Positions 14,701 to 28,298 are shown, counted from the first letter of the stretch. The stretch: 64,000 nt of DNA from Mesaphorura yosii (GCA_009869945.1 WIXG01000124.1:1-64000), one strand, 5' to 3'. The notes: generated by a model not told the origin, from the letters alone. A program made the numbers and translations.

Positions 14701-16165
14701 AGTACTTACCAATTTTGAACGAACTGCAAGATCTGCCACTCAAAAGGAGGCTCTTTTCAATTGACAACACTTTGAAGAGGTATTCAAAGGCCGTAACACA
14801 TCTGATTTCAGATTCTACTGCAAAGCATGAGGAAATTGTGAAATACATTGAAAAGCACAAGGTATTCACTGAAGGCCTCCAAATTCTGGAAGACACGATA
14901 TCTTCAACAGCAAATTCAAGCAGAAATAGTGAAGATGTTGAAACTCTGACTAGAATGGTTCACGCAAGCTTTGGGCACTACTTGGAAATCCAAGGCAAAA
15001 TGAAGGAAGCAAGTATTTTGTATGCACGAGGTGAAAACTTCGTTAAAGCGATCGACTGCTGTCTTAAAACTGGTTGTTGGGAATCTGCTCTTGGAATTGC
15101 GTTTGAGCAGAGGATGCCTGATGAGGATTTGCAGAAATTGTACAAGGATATCGTGGACACATTGGAAAATCAAAAGGTAAATTGGGGACGGTTTTCTTAT
15201 CTTGTACCATTTTCAATAATTGACTAATTATCGTTATCGATTTCAGGATTTCGAAACTGCGGCCCATATTTGCCAAGTGTATCTCAAAGACACAAGCACT
15301 GCTCTCGAATTTTATATTCGGGCAAAGAAGTGGTTGCTTGCAAGATCTCTGATTCTGGAAAGAAAAGAAAGTAATGGGCTCCTTGAAACGTCCCTGTGTC
15401 CAAAATTAGCCGAGTCATGCAAATTGTTGGAAGAAGTTTTAAATAGCAAAGAAACCGAACTTCAGAAATATATGAATCGTTTAAGAGCCATCCGAGCATT
15501 GAAAGCAGCAAAGGAGGCAGGCGAAATGGATGGAGAGAACGAGAATTTTTCAGACACTGAAAGTGTGGCAACCACGTCCACGAGAAGTTCGAGTTTTAGT
15601 TCTACAGGTTCTACTGGAACGGGGTGAGTGGATAAATGCATTTGGCTTTTATGGAACGTGAACGCGGAGTACTACAGTTTTTCTATTTCTCTGTAGGAAA
15701 ACTTATCGTTCGAGTAAGAATAGGAGGAAGGCTGAGCGAAAACTCTACTCCTTGAAAGAAGGTTCTAAATATGAAGATGTGGCTATTACAATTTACTTGT
15801 GGGATCTCGCAAATCACGTTCAAAATGAAATGAAAACAGAGTATGCTTACACGGTTGAGTCGTTGTGGAGGTTTCAGCTGAATGAAAATGCAAAGAATCT
15901 TACGAGACTGTTTGACGCATTTCTCCAAACAGTTAATGCGGCAGTTGTGGAAGTGTGGTCAGGAGGAGTTTTGTCTGAAACGCCTTTATTAGGTACGCCA
16001 CATGTTATATCATACCAATTACCAGTTGATTTTGCCTTTTATCTACATTAGCGCTGATGCTTTGACATTTTTTGTACAGAACCCAAATACCGAATCAGTC
16101 CAATTGGTTTCAACACAATCTGGGACAAACTTTCATTTTCGATCAGTCCTTCGAAAGCTATCTAA
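11722..16165 (+). CDS. ELP1: Elongator complex protein 1 (IKAP homologue), 9 exons
   Basis: ELP1 is the scaffold subunit of Elongator, which modifies wobble uridines of cytosolic tRNAs. Exons: 11722-12075, 12152-12389, 12469-12898, 12968-13136, 13229-14514, 14597-15176, 15247-15623, 15697-15992, 16080-16165. The join gives 1271 residues with every phase consistent; human ELP1 is about 1330. Start context shows MRNLRIV, as expected for the propeller N terminus. Residues 1 to about 700 read as WD-type beta propellers and about 720-1140 as helical repeats. Exon 8 (about residues 1146-1165) carries the hallmark basic stretch NRRKAERKLYSLKEGS, followed by the conserved helical C terminus. The first intron seems to use a GC donor (12076-12077). 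An AATAAA lies at 16364. Family assignment is by similarity recognised by eye. Confidence 0.95.
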
Positions 16166-16363
16166 TTCATGAGTGAAAGAGGACTCTTTCGATTTTGCCA
16201 ATTTCGGCCTTGCCCTTGCTCCTTGTGATAAAATATTAAGTCAAGAGTCAAGACATCGCAATGCGAAGTAGTTAAGTATCAATTTTTGAGAACACGTTTC
16301 GTCTTCTGACTTTGCCAAATTCAACTTTGGACCCTCAAAATGGACCTAAACTTCATTCCTGTC

Positions 16364-16369
16364 AATAAA
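16364..16369 (+). promoter_or_regulatory. AATAAA poly(A) signal for ELP1
   Basis: A canonical hexamer lies about 200 bases after the ELP1 stop codon, a normal 3' UTR distance. It is the first canonical hexamer after the stop that I noticed. Confidence 0.6.
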
Positions 16370-18837
16370 ACTCGGACCTTGAACGAAACAGTGCTCGAAT
16401 TACCCTTTGTAAACTGCTTTAACATGACTTAGTTGTTTAAATTGAAATGACAGCATGTAGTTCATACCTAAATGCTACGTAATAAATGTGTACGACTCGA
16501 CTTAAGGAATCTGATTCCTGTAGTCCTTTGATTTCTGTCATTTCTTTGTCATCACAAATACAATGACATCGCTGTTATTATTAGCGAGAGTCATGAAAGA
16601 TAATTATGTCATTAACATACTTGGTGACTACTTCAAGTCTCATTTGATCAGTTAAAGTTTATTGTCGCAGGTTTTTCAAGCATTTACTTCAAATGAATAC
16701 ATTTATGCTCAGGTAGTTCACAAAGCAAGCTGGTTTCTTTGATTTCTCGCATGCATGAACAGTTCATCCTTAGCTTTAGCTTATTAATGAGGAACGCGGC
16801 CTTGATTTGCTCTGGTTTCGTCATAACGTGGCCACGCTTGTAATAAATTCTTCAGTCCAGAACATGGACTAGGCAAGTATGCAATTGCACATGTCATACG
16901 CTCATTTTTTGCCAAACAGACAACATACAAGAGGAAAACGAACATAAGGTGGAAAATTAATATTGCCGATGAGCTAACCTTGTTTTTTGTCATTCAAGGT
17001 TTGCAATGTTAATGCGCAAGTGCTTGTTAGCATGCTTCTCTTCCTTTTGCTTTGCCTTAGTCTCGATCTTAGCATTCTTATTGACATTGAGCTCACAAAG
17101 TGTTTGAAGGTTCTGATCTCACAGCTCACATCAGTCAGCACATTGTTGTTCGGCTTGGTTAGTATGAGTATTAGCACTGCACTGTTAAAAGCGATTTGAA
17201 AAAGCATGACTTGAATTCAGGATTTGGCGTAAATCGTAATCGTAATGGTGCCATTTACGTGCAAAGAGTGCTGTAGCATAAACACAAGTTGGGCTGGCAC
17301 TCCGGCACTTTGTGTGCTATTATTGACAGTAATTAGTGCTCGTTTAAGAACTTCAAGTAAACAGCTCAAGACAGCAGACAGCATGAACAAGTGAATCTCA
17401 ATTTCTTTCATTGTGTTGCTGTGTTGCTCATCCATAAAGTAGCTTCCACAATTGCATTTCGCTACTTCACATAGACCTCATTCGAGGCTAAACGAAGTCC
17501 AGCCCAGTTTTATAGTGCTAATTTGTGCAACAAAGAGTTACGAATTATGTCTGCCTCAGCTCACATTCTCATTCATCAACAACACGAACACGATCCGCGG
17601 CTTTGGTTTTCTATTGTCTCAAAATATTGAGGTTCAGCAGTGCACGAGTATATGTCAGGTTGAAGTTGAATGTGTGACAAAGGGGACGAACTTGACCATA
17701 ATTGGGTGCAAAAAAAAACGAAACGCAATTACATCATAAGAGTATGGTGGACTAATCATCATTATGATAATTCATGCTTAGAGTTTAACGACTTGCTCAT
17801 GCAGGAGTTGGTTCAATTACAAAGTACATGTTAAGAAATAAGGTCGGTCGACAGAAATGACTCAAATGACAAAAGTCAGTGGAATTTCGTGCTGAAATGA
17901 TGTCATCAATTTAAAACCGTAAGAGGTCTTGGGAAATTTGTAGCCTGAAGTAGCAACCGTCTGTGTCTAGTCAGTATGTGAATTCTCGTTCATGTATCGA
18001 CATCAACTTGGACAAGAAGTTATCGGCTGACGGATGGCTGCTGAGGTAGTGTTCTCGGTGCAGGTGCAATGAATAGAAAATCTGCAGTAAATCGTGTGCT
18101 CTTGCTGATTTGAAGCCCTCAAAGACAGGGTACTTGTGCAGTGTGGCTCAGGAACTTTTCTTCCATTCGCGTGCCAATCCAAAGACCTCAAGTCTAATTC
18201 AGCTCAATTCCAATTCTGCTAATTAAAGCTGCGAAAAATGGATGACAAATTGGTGGCCAAACCAAACGCGCGTGAAGTGGCCAACTGTCCAAGTAAGTTC
18301 AATTAAACCCAATTAACTTCTCAATCTCACTTGATGGTAGTTGCTCGAAGTGAAGTGGCAGAGTGAGAGCATTTTACACTAGTAAAAGCAGTCACGCACG
18401 GGTATTGGCAAATGATTGTCACGCATCGTGCAGAAATATGGACAGAGGGCACAAACTCTATTGACTAGGCAAATAAAAATTTTGAATTTGATTTCTATTC
18501 AAAAGAATAAAACGAATAAAATGCTCAAATGGACAAAATTTGATTCAGTTAAATCTATAAATGTCAGAATTTAAAATGGAATCTGTGTGTTGTAATCTGA
18601 GCCAAGCTAAAGCCAGTACTAATGTGACAGAATCTGAACATGAGAAATGTGCGACGTTTTAAAAGGCTTCGAGTATGAATATGAACGCTTGGAGTATTGG
18701 AAAGGACTTGAAGATCTAAAATCTAAAATATTAAAAACGCACTTCATACTTCTGAAGCGTCTTAAAATGTCCTAACCTATACAATGGCTTCTGGCAGCTT
18801 GCTCAGTCTTTAAATTGCGACACAGTCTTTTACATAT
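16370..18837. other. Intergenic region between ELP1 and the polymerase relic
   Basis: No supported gene. A plus-strand frame at 16987-17199 encodes a Leu/Ser-rich hydrophobic stretch, but it has no start context, splice partners or family. I treat it as chance. Confidence 0.5.
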
Positions 18838-20364
18838 TAATATGCACATGGAATTGGAGGGCCAACAAACTTAGTCACTGAGAGGGAGAGCTTTTTGGCA
18901 TAGAGGCTCCCAAATCTGAACCCGTCGTCTTGCAGGCCCTCAACAACCATCTCAACCATATCGGCTATATCCTCATCATCCATGTATTAGCGAATTTTGG
19001 TGTGAACTAAAAAGTGTAAGAATAATTGTGATGGCAAGCGAACGGTGACTCGACCTCCATCCTGAATCGTACTCCGATTCTTTGGTGATAAATCAGCTCT
19101 TCGTTCACATTTCTGTCCACCATCTCACAAAGATTTGTGATCTCACTTTGAATGTAGAGTTCACACTTGTTGAATCCCAAAGTTTTGCGGCAACTTGTTG
19201 ATTCGACATTGTTTTGTGTTCGACTGGTTCGTCGTCGTAACCAAACAAGCGTGGTCTCACTTTTCGGGCCGAATCGAATCCAATACATTCTTCAAAACCT
19301 TCGACAGACATTTGTCTCAAGTCAGAGATAGTCAAGCCATCCTAAAATGGAAACAGAGTCCGGTTACATTCGAATTCTGCCTCCATTTTGTTAACGTTTA
19401 TGGAAAATTCGGGTTCATATTAAGCTTACTCCAAATTCCTCCACCAACTTGGCACCTCTGACGTCTCCCAATCATGTAATTTTCGTAATCGGAAGATCAT
19501 TCGTCACGCGATTAAATCCCGAGTTTGCTAGAATTGTGACCTTCTTGGTCGATGCAACGACGTGGCAACTGTCGTTCTATTTCTTCCTATTTCGAACGAA
19601 ATCTAAATTGTTTAAGCAACAATAAGTGACATATGTCATGAATCAGATACTTTGTTCGTGCATCATCCGGGCCACTTACCTTGAAGCTGGTCTTCCTGAT
19701 GATTTCCCTCGCCAATTCCTGGGCAAGTAATGTGCCCATTATCATGTATGTATTGGCATCAGTTAACCCTCCTTCCAAACATGCTTCGATGTAGTCACTG
19801 TCCATCGTGCCAGCTTCGCTCTCAAGCCGCATTTCACAGATGTCATGCAAGCCATAGATTGGGGACGACGAAGCGCCCAGCGTTTCTGTTGTTCACGCGT
19901 CTTGCCGCTACAGCAGTCACATCCATGTAGGCATCATCCATTGAGTTCATTTCAACGTTGAATCCTCCTTTTCGCCGAGCGAAATCTTTAATAATCTGCA
20001 TTATCCTGTAGCTCCAGGTGCTCCTCCAGTCATGTTTGCCCCATTTATCGTCTGGCACCTTTAAGATGTAAACCCACGGGTATTGGCGTTACATCTCTTC
20101 AATATTAAGTGTTGAAAGTCGTACAATGCAAAGATCCTTGCTGCTTTGGTTGCCAAAAGCACTCTAAAAATAATTTAACAGTTATTGAATTATGAACGAT
20201 GCACCGTTTAAAGGGCCGACTGCGTATTGCGTTTAGTATCGTAATCATACTTACAAGCCATCACTGTTGATGGCCACCACGTCCCTGCTCAAGTTGACAT
20301 GGCGCATCAGGTTCTGGATTTCCCAGGAATCCCAAGTCCATGAGTCCATGTAAAGTACTTTCAT
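18838..20364 (-). pseudogene. Inactivated Y-family DNA polymerase (eta-like), introns retained
   Basis: On the minus strand, successive segments match polymerase eta in order. They are an N-terminal catalytic segment (VLYMDSW, exon 20255-20364), the second catalytic motif SMDDAYMDVT within 19680-20163, a LLAQELAREII palm helix, a LPITKI and AKLVEEFG finger/thumb segment (19430-19576), TISDLRQMSVEGFEECIGF (from 19341), and a little-finger end LSLSVTKFVG near 18860. Splice sites between these blocks are largely intact, so this is a duplicated, unprocessed copy. Damage seen: stop TAA at 20089-20091, frameshift near 19856, stop TGA at 19472-19474, and another frame change near 19140-19200. The first catalytic Asp is replaced by Tyr. 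It could be a relic, or a live gene broken by sequencing errors; the catalytic substitution argues for a relic. Confidence 0.82.
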
Positions 20365-22961
20365 GTTTGGCATGAGTTTTGAATGTGACATAATCTAACA
20401 GCAACAAAAACAGTTCCGTATAAGCAAAACCCCAAATTGCCCATTCCTCTCTGAAAGAAATTAGATGACGAGGATGTGATAAAATGTATGTAGAGCTAAT
20501 GATGCCCTCGAATTACTCGGTACTTGTAGACACCTTTGACGTGGAAAACGATACGACACGATAAGGAAATCTACAAGCACAAAATGACCTTGAGAATATA
20601 AACAGAAATAGAACCAAAGTACGAACAAAGCGAAAGTGTAAATTAAGAGTTACCTTTCAGAATTGTGGCCCGAGACACGCTTAACTTCACCTCGCACACT
20701 TTGCAGATCATTAACTAGTGGCGGGCTACCGGTGAAAATTAGTGTGGTTAGTAATGCTGTAATTTGTTTTGATCTGGAAACTAACTGACCCGGGTTAGTA
20801 AGTGTTAGAGCAACACGGACGAAACTCCGGACGAGTGGTGATGGAGATGGTGAGACGGAAACCGAATCAAGACTGAAAGTGGGAACTTTCCCTGTGCATT
20901 CTTCAACGCATCGAAAAAGTTTTTACAAGGTTTCTGTCCCGTATTCTTTGTTTACAATGCACTCCTTTGCGTAAGAACTCTTTCCGTTCTGCTACGTCGC
21001 CAATGCCTAATTCGCAAGTTCACAGACCGCAAATATTGTACTATTTAGAATGCAGACCGGCAGCCTTGGATTACTTCTTTGTAATGCTAATCTTGTTACG
21101 TGTGTCTGTGCAATAATAATTTACACAGACGGAGTGAGGAATGAGCAGAAAGATATTTTATACGTGTGAATTCAACGAGTCGCATTGTGTACAGAGCAAC
21201 ACTCTTACCAGAGTCAGGTTAGTCTCATTCTTGCAACCGCAGTGGCCAACCTGTATTTACTCGGCTCGGTGTCTTGTGAATGGTACCTGTTTTCAAACCC
21301 TTGCTCTGAAGCTGTGAAACATTTCTTCGGTGGAATGACTCTTTCGTATGAACTGATGAGCATTCGTCCGTCTTTCATATGCGTTCTTTAGCACTATCAT
21401 ACTTGCGAAAATTCATTCGCTCCTTTTATCATTCTCACCTGTATGTTCCACTATGGAATTGTTGTACCATCGAATTCGTTCTCGCTTCAAAGTCCATGAG
21501 GATTGCTTGGTTCAAATATTGATTATCGCCTTCTAAAATGTCCTAAATAAATGTTCGTGTGAGCTGACAGCTTGACATTCTAAAAAGCACGCATGAAATT
21601 ACTGAACTGGAGTACGCTGGCAGGCTGGCTGCACGGAACCGGACTAGCATAGAATCGTCTGTCACGCTAGCCAGACGATTCGCCAATTTTATTGATGGAT
21701 TCATGTCATTAAAGCCACATTCCCCAATTCACGTCACTTTAATATTTCAAATGCCCAATTCGAGTATTGATCAGTCCATCTTACATAAGCATTTTCATCA
21801 TCGTGTATCTTGAGACAGGCACGGGGCACAAGAAATAAGGAGCACCATCGTTAAGAGCTATGCATTTATAGCATTCAACGCAGCGTGTTGACGAACAGTT
21901 TTAACACGGTTCAAAGCCAGGGAATTTAAGTTCACATTCTTTTTAACCACGCCATTCCGGCTGACGCGAGCCCTGAACGGACGAGTTACACAGCATCCGG
22001 CTCAAGTCATCCCTGTGTAGACAAGTGTGCAGGTTTCATTTACTGTGGTCTGGTCACAGACTCGCGTCTGGTTTAGTCATTCGCGTCATACGAGATGCGG
22101 TCGCAAAACTACGATTGCGTAACCAAATGATATAAAATAGGCTGATTTGATAACCTGCCGTTTGAGGTTATTCCCTTTATCCATACCGCACCACATCGCT
22201 AGCCTTGTTTGGCTTCATGTGGACTTGTACCTAGCGTGATAATTGCAACGACCTTGCAAACCACTGCAGAGGTTTCAGTTTCAGACACCAGATAAGAAAT
22301 CAGCTCACAGTTAGATTGAGTTCATTATCCAGAAATATTGGCAACCTATTCAGTGAGGTGCTAGCTTCGTTTGGTCCGCCAGTGTAGAAAGTAAAAATAA
22401 GTTGGTGAGAGAATTGTTGCTTATAAAAGCTCTTTGGCTTAACTCAGTTTTACGACCGTTTATTAAAGTAGTTTATTGGAAAGTTTAATAGCTCAATCGG
22501 TTCGATATCGTGATTCATTCTCGCCTGTTGTTGAAATTATGTTTCGAGTGGCTCCGCGAGCATGCTGTCTGCTTGGCCGGTTGTAGTTTACATGCCGGAA
22601 TTTCATCACGACCTCTCTCTCTTGTATCTTATCAGGGCGACTTTGTTCTGCAGTCTTAGCTAACACTGACATTCAACCCTAAAGCGTGTTTACGCTAAAT
22701 TAAAGTTTGTTATACACCGTAAAATGGCCAGCAAGGTGAAATCATGGACGATGTATAGACTTCCACTTCAACACCCAACTAGTGTTCCACAGTACAACAC
22801 TTGTTTAAATTTCGCCATAAATGATAAACACACATGGCATGAAGTTAATGAAGTGCTTGAGATAAAATTGCTTTATCTGACCGATTTCATGTTAGTCAGG
22901 CCTCCATTTCCTTTCCACCAGCAGGCCGTGTCTTACTTCGGCGTGTACATTTGTTAAATTT
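20365..22961. other. Intergenic region upstream of the PLC gene
   Basis: No gene recognised. A minus-strand segment near 20645-20710 ends in a good splice-donor sequence (AAAG then GTAACT) and could be an upstream exon of the polymerase relic; this is unproven. The PLC promoter presumably lies in the last kilobase. Confidence 0.45.
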
Positions 22962-25900
22962 ATGAGTAGGTCGAACAAATTTACTTCCATTTTCGTAATT
23001 TCAAGCCAGCGGGCAAATAAGACAGAAATTACACTAATGGCATCGCCAGAAATAAAATATGTTATACCTCGCAAAAGCACGAGGCTTGATTTCCAATTTT
23101 CATTTCGTAGGAGCACCAACAGGGCAATGTACTCAGATATTGACTCGGCGAGATTCATTGATTCTGCAAAGTTTAAAAAAGATCGAATTGCAGGTTAACA
23201 TATGAACATGCGACATTTTGGCTCCATTTCTTAATTGTCAACATTTGTTCATTTCAGAAATCTTTGAGAAATCTCCCGCTGGTCTGGAAGATATCCTGAA
23301 GGACCTGAATCACAATGGATGTCACCTGTGGAAAATCCGTTCGCCCACAAAACGGTTCCGGAGAAAATTCTTCATTGACCTTGGGTCCATGAAGATTAAG
23401 TATGAGCCAGCGTACAAAAATAATTGTATCGGAAGAAAAAAGCACAGTGAGTGAAGTCTAAGCTAGCGGTTTTCATTCCATATCGTTTCAAACTTTGGCC
23501 GTAGGCCATAAAAGCCTTATTTCCATGCACGCAGTTGACATTGCTGACATTCGAGATGTACGCCAAGGCTGGAAGACTGACATCTTTAATAGCGTCGAAA
23601 TTGCCGAGCAGAAGAAATCGTCAAGTCCTAGATTTGTGCGAACAGACGAAGAGAGATGTTTCTCGATTATTTATGGAACTTCCAAAACGGAAACACTTGA
23701 TTTGATTGCGCCGAATGTGGAAGTAGCAGATAAATGGGTCCGTAACACTTAACTGCATGTAACATTTAGGATTTTACGGTAAGTTGAATTAGGTCGTAAT
23801 TTTTCAGCTGCGGGCACTTCGATTCTTGCATTCCTGGGAGGCAACGAGAGAACAGGAAAGGAGTTACGAGATTTGGTTGAGGAAGAAATTCCTAAGTGCT
23901 GATTTGGACAAGAACAACTGCCTTTCATTTGATGAAACATTGAAGTTACTCGCCGAGCTTAACATTAACATGGACAAAGACCAAGCTATAAAATTATTTA
24001 ACGAAGCGAATACAACAAGAGGAGGCGGAGACATAAATGCAGAGGTGCTAGACGAAGACGAATTCATCGCGTTTTACTTCAGATTGCTTCAAAGACCGGA
24101 GATTGAGAAATTGTTTGAGTGGTAAGTCACGTTTGTTTACTTGGAAGAAAGTTACCTTTCATGATCCAACCTGGTCACTCAGCTATGCGGCGAATGGAGT
24201 GCTGACAGCCGATCAGCTGTGCCGATTCCTGCAGAAGGAGCAAGGTGGGTTTGAGAAAATTACTGTACAAGAGTGCAAAGAGTTAATTGCGATCCACGAG
24301 CAATCAACGCTGAAGACGCAGTATCAAATGAGTTCTTCGGGTTTCGTAAACATGCTACTTTCTCCGAGCTTCGAATTGTTCAATCAGGATCACAAGAAAG
24401 TGTTTCAAGATATGACACAGCCATTGACGCATTATTTTATTGCCACATCGCATAACACGTACGTCTCGTCAAGGAGCACTTAAATGATAGCTCAATTTTA
24501 TCCAATTATTAAATCTTGTAGTTATCTTCTGGGAAATCAACTGAGCAGTGCAAGCAGCGTCGAAGGTTATGTGAATGCATTGAAACGAGGCTGTCGTTGT
24601 GTCGAGCGTAAGTTACAATTCGTTCAAATTTTAATTGTGACTAAAATTCCAACTTATGTTGTGCTGTTTTAGTTGACATCTGGGACGGACCCGACGACGA
24701 GCCCATAATATACCACGGTTACACACTAACCTCAAAGATTTTGTTGAAAGAAGTATTAAAAGACGCCATCAAGCCATACGCGTTCGTGAAATCCAAGTTT
24801 CCTCTGATTTTATCCTTTGAGAATCATTGCACACAGTCGTATCAGCAAAAGGTGGCAGAGTATTTACGCGAGGTGCTTGGGGACATGATTTACACCAAGC
24901 CAGTGAGTCCTGACATGAAGCAATTGCCGTCACCGTTGGAACTTCAGAATAAGATCATTATAAAGGCCAAAAAGACTAAGGGACCAATCTCCTCTGCAAT
25001 AATTTCCAGCACCGCGACTGTAACTACAACTACCAGCAAAACACGCTATGATGCCAATTCAAGTGCGGTGACAGCGAAAAAGGAAGAAGTGAAGACCATT
25101 GAAGCCAAAACTGCTAGCTCGCTTTCACAGAGTTCGGGTGCTGTGTTCAGGGAAAGCGAAAGCAGTGAAAGTGAGGAAGAGGATACAACAGATTCTCTCC
25201 GAAACACAAAGGGTGGGAAAGATGAGGTAAGTTCGTCAGAAAATAACTTTTATTTGTTATCGGGATTCATCAAACTAGGTTTGCTCATTCTTACAGAAAG
25301 TCACTTCGAATGATTTGAGCTCCCTGATAAACATATTGCAAGGAGCACACTTTCACTCCTTTCAAGACTCCGAGATAAATGGAAAGTGCTACAACATCAC
25401 TTCATTTAGCGAATCAAAGGCCGGAAAGTTTATTGAACAGCACGGTGCAGAATTCGTTGACTACAATAAAAGAATTATGACGAGGATTTATCCCGGTGGT
25501 GCGAGAACGGGAAGCTCAAATTTTGATCCCGTGCAATTTTGGACTGCTGGCTGTCAATGTGGTAAGTTTCTCATCACCTCCTTCCTGTTGCTCTTCTCCC
25601 TCCATCTTATTCATTTTCCATGTTTTCCAGTTGCATTGAACTATCAGACCGAAGATTTGCCGAACTTTTGCAATTATGGCTGGTTCACTGAAAATGGTTC
25701 ATGTGGATATGTTTTGAAGCCGGAATTCCTTCGTAATCCAGCTGTGCAGTTCAACCCTACAGCAATTCCAAAAACGAAACCCACAATACTCAAGATTAGA
25801 GTAATCAGCGCTCAGCATTTACCGAAGATCGAAGATAATCCTGACATTGTAGATCCTTATGTCGAAATTAAGGTAATTTGTCGTTGGCTAGAATATGCTC

Positions 25901-26317
25901 GATTTAACGCAGTTCGCCGATGAGAGATTTCATGCTGAATTCCTCGTTCGAAACAGGTTTTTGGATTGGAACAAGATAGCTCGAAACATGTAACTCAATT
26001 TATTCACAATAATGGCTTCAATCCAATTTGGGACGCAACCTTCGAATTACGAGTGCGCTGCCCGGAATTAGCAATGCTCTATTTTTGTATCAAAGATTAT
26101 GCTCAAAGCAGTTCAGACACACCGTTGGCTTACTACATAATTCCCTTCAGCGCACTCACAACGGGTAACTTTAAAGATGATCAATGTGAAATGTCCCTAT
26201 TTGTGTTGTTAAATATATTTTTGATTCTGTTTAGGTTATCGCCATATTCATCTTGTAAATCTAAAGGGAGCTTCATTGGCGCCATCAACTTTATTCGTGC
26301 ATGTCAGCTTATCATAA
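22962..26317 (+). CDS. Phosphoinositide phospholipase C, delta type, 11 exons
   Basis: Hydrolyses PIP2 to IP3 and diacylglycerol at the membrane. Coding exons: 23037 (or 22962)-23193, 23258-23446, 23505-23737, 23808-24121, 24183-24458, 24522-24607, 24673-25226, 25297-25561, 25631-25872, 25957-26164, 26235-26317. Phases close for 868 residues from the ATG at 23037, or 893 from 22962; I cannot choose between them. Domains: PH (about 60-190), EF hands with one good loop ([12 protein letters not shown]), X box (about 375-520), Ser/Glu-rich X-Y linker, Y box (about 604-720), C2 (about 735-866). Catalytic landmarks are present: SHNTY, ELDIWDG, YHGYTL, FENH, SFSES and TRIYPGG. There is no long C-terminal extension, RA or SH domain, so the delta class fits best. 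Confidence 0.93.
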
Positions 26318-26838
26318 ACTTGCTTGACTGTTGCCAACTCCAAGCGAGTCGCAACTGAATGTGATTGATTGCATGCATACTTTTATCAGAATTAGCAACT
26401 TCATCATGTAATTGGTGCCATCTTTGTTTGCTTAGACCATGTGATGTATTATTAAGTATTTTGAGAAATCATCATTTAATTAACAAAGGTTAACGTTACT
26501 AATCCTCTTACGACGACTGTACCTGCAAACTATAGAAACAAGCAAATCATTAAAGAGCTTTCACAACGAATCTGACTTCTGAACTTAATTCATTACTCGA
26601 TTCTTATGAAGAAGGTGCAAGTCAGGAAACGATCGCCGTGCCGTTGCGTTGCCATAAAAGTGTTTCACCTTCATCAGCATCAAAACATATGTCAGCTCCG
26701 TCGCGAAACAAGGTAGTCGAGAATTGACACTTTCTTGATGCGTGCGGTGTACACTGGATGAACGTGAACGATTTAGTCCGGTCCGTCATAAGTGATTTTA
26801 CTTCCAAATTTCCATAAACAATTTCACATACCTGCAAC

Positions 26839-28166
26839 ATGATGAGTACGAAGATTAAGATCTTAACTACCGATGGCCGTGAATGGGATACGCAGGCGGA
26901 TCCTTCGACCAGCCTTCAAGCATTCAAGGATTTGGCATTTCAGCACTTTTATCCATATCCTCAGGACGTGAACCCGTTCGCATTCAGATGTAAGCTTCTG
27001 GAATTTCTTAGTTTGGAACTCGCTTCCAGTTAAGTTCTAGAATAATCAATCCCCTTATGTAGTCATTCATCCAACCGATCTCCGCACACTTAGTGAGTAT
27101 CACGACGTAAAGGATGAAAATTTAAAGGACAACGACATTTTGCTGTTCGTGCAACATAGAGCGGTAGTGCCGCATGATTTCCTGTCAGAGACCGATCTCG
27201 AACCCCCAACAATGGAAGAGATCACGGAAGCAACAAAATATCTTCCAGTTCCATCGTCCAGCAGCGCCAACAAGAAGAAACCAATAAACGCGGCAGCATC
27301 GACTGGTTCGGAGGCAGGCGCAAGTCATTCTGCTGTGAAAAACGACCCTGCGAAAGATCTGACTATGCTTCTTCATCGTGAAGCAGTGGAACCAACGGTT
27401 GATGTGAGCTGCTTCATTCGAGCAATGCGCCGTTACGTAAAACGCTTGATTTTTCTGCCTAGTTTCAAGTAACGCTTCGAAAAATACTGATTTCACTCGT
27501 GTCAGTAATGGCAGTCATTCTTGAAGGGAATGAAGAGGCTGAACAAATCTGCCTACAGGTCAGCCCCAACTCGCTCATAAATTGACGCTCGCAATCATTT
27601 AACGAATTACGTCTCCAATTTAGTTTCAAAGGCGATTGAAGCAAAGATTTCAGCACCTCATAGCCCATAACAATGACCACTCAACTGCAACATTTCCAAA
27701 ATTGCTGAAGTTGTCAGATGACTCCATGAAACCGACGCCAATGGGAATTGTGGAGTGCATCATTGCTCTAAAGAAGTCTGAATTTCAACCGGATCCGAAA
27801 GCCTTACAATCATTGAAACAAATGGGGTTCAACGAGGAACAAGCAATCGACGCCCTTCGTGCAAATAAGAATCGCGCTGAAAAGGCAGCAGAGTGGCTCC
27901 TTAACAGTCACCATGCTCCGGCTGACGATGCCGACATCGGATTGGACGCAAACAGTCGTCTCTTCAAGACTCTTGTCGTGAATCCAACAATCAGATTGGC
28001 CATATCAACCCCAAAGATGCTACTCGCGTGTCTCTCCATTATTGACACGACCAGCGCAGCGCAAGATTGGTTACGGGATCTTCAGGCATCTGGCATTATT
28101 CAAACTATTTACCAAGTCAATTACACAGAAAGGCATACAGATAGTGAAGAAGGCGCGCTATCATAA
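26839..28166 (+). CDS. UBAC1: UBAC1 homologue (KPC2-type ubiquitin adaptor), 4 exons
   Basis: UBAC1/KPC2 is the adaptor subunit of the KPC ubiquitin ligase and links ubiquitylated substrates to the proteasome. Exons: 26839-26989, 27063-27377, 27506-27558, 27624-28166. The join closes in frame at 353 residues (the second Met is equally plausible); the human protein is 405. Order seen: an N-terminal ubiquitin-like fold (KIKILTTDGREW to DILLFVQHRA), a helical middle, one UBA domain (ALQSLKQMGFNEEQAIDALR, C-terminal half), then an STI1-like segment (LFKTLVVNPTIRLAISTPKM). The vertebrate protein has two UBA domains and only one is visible here. The donor of exon 2 was chosen (27377) because only it keeps phase. 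It follows the PLC gene on the same strand by about 520 bp. Confidence 0.9.
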
Positions 28167-28292
28167 ATAGAAAACCCGTCTCAACAGGAATCATTTCAAA
28201 ATTGGACATCGGTTTCAATTAATAACCAAGTCATGTACGAATGTTGATAATTGACTACAAATCCCCCAAATACCGAGTTTTTTTAAAATGAA

Positions 28293-28298
28293 AATAAA
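28293..28298 (+). promoter_or_regulatory. AATAAA poly(A) signal for UBAC1
   Basis: A canonical hexamer lies about 125 bases after the UBAC1 stop codon on the same strand. Confidence 0.6.

Noticed and set aside
16987..17199. Hydrophobic 70-codon frame that could be read as a membrane peptide
   Set aside because: Low-complexity Leu/Ser translation of a T-rich stretch, with no conserved motif or gene context.
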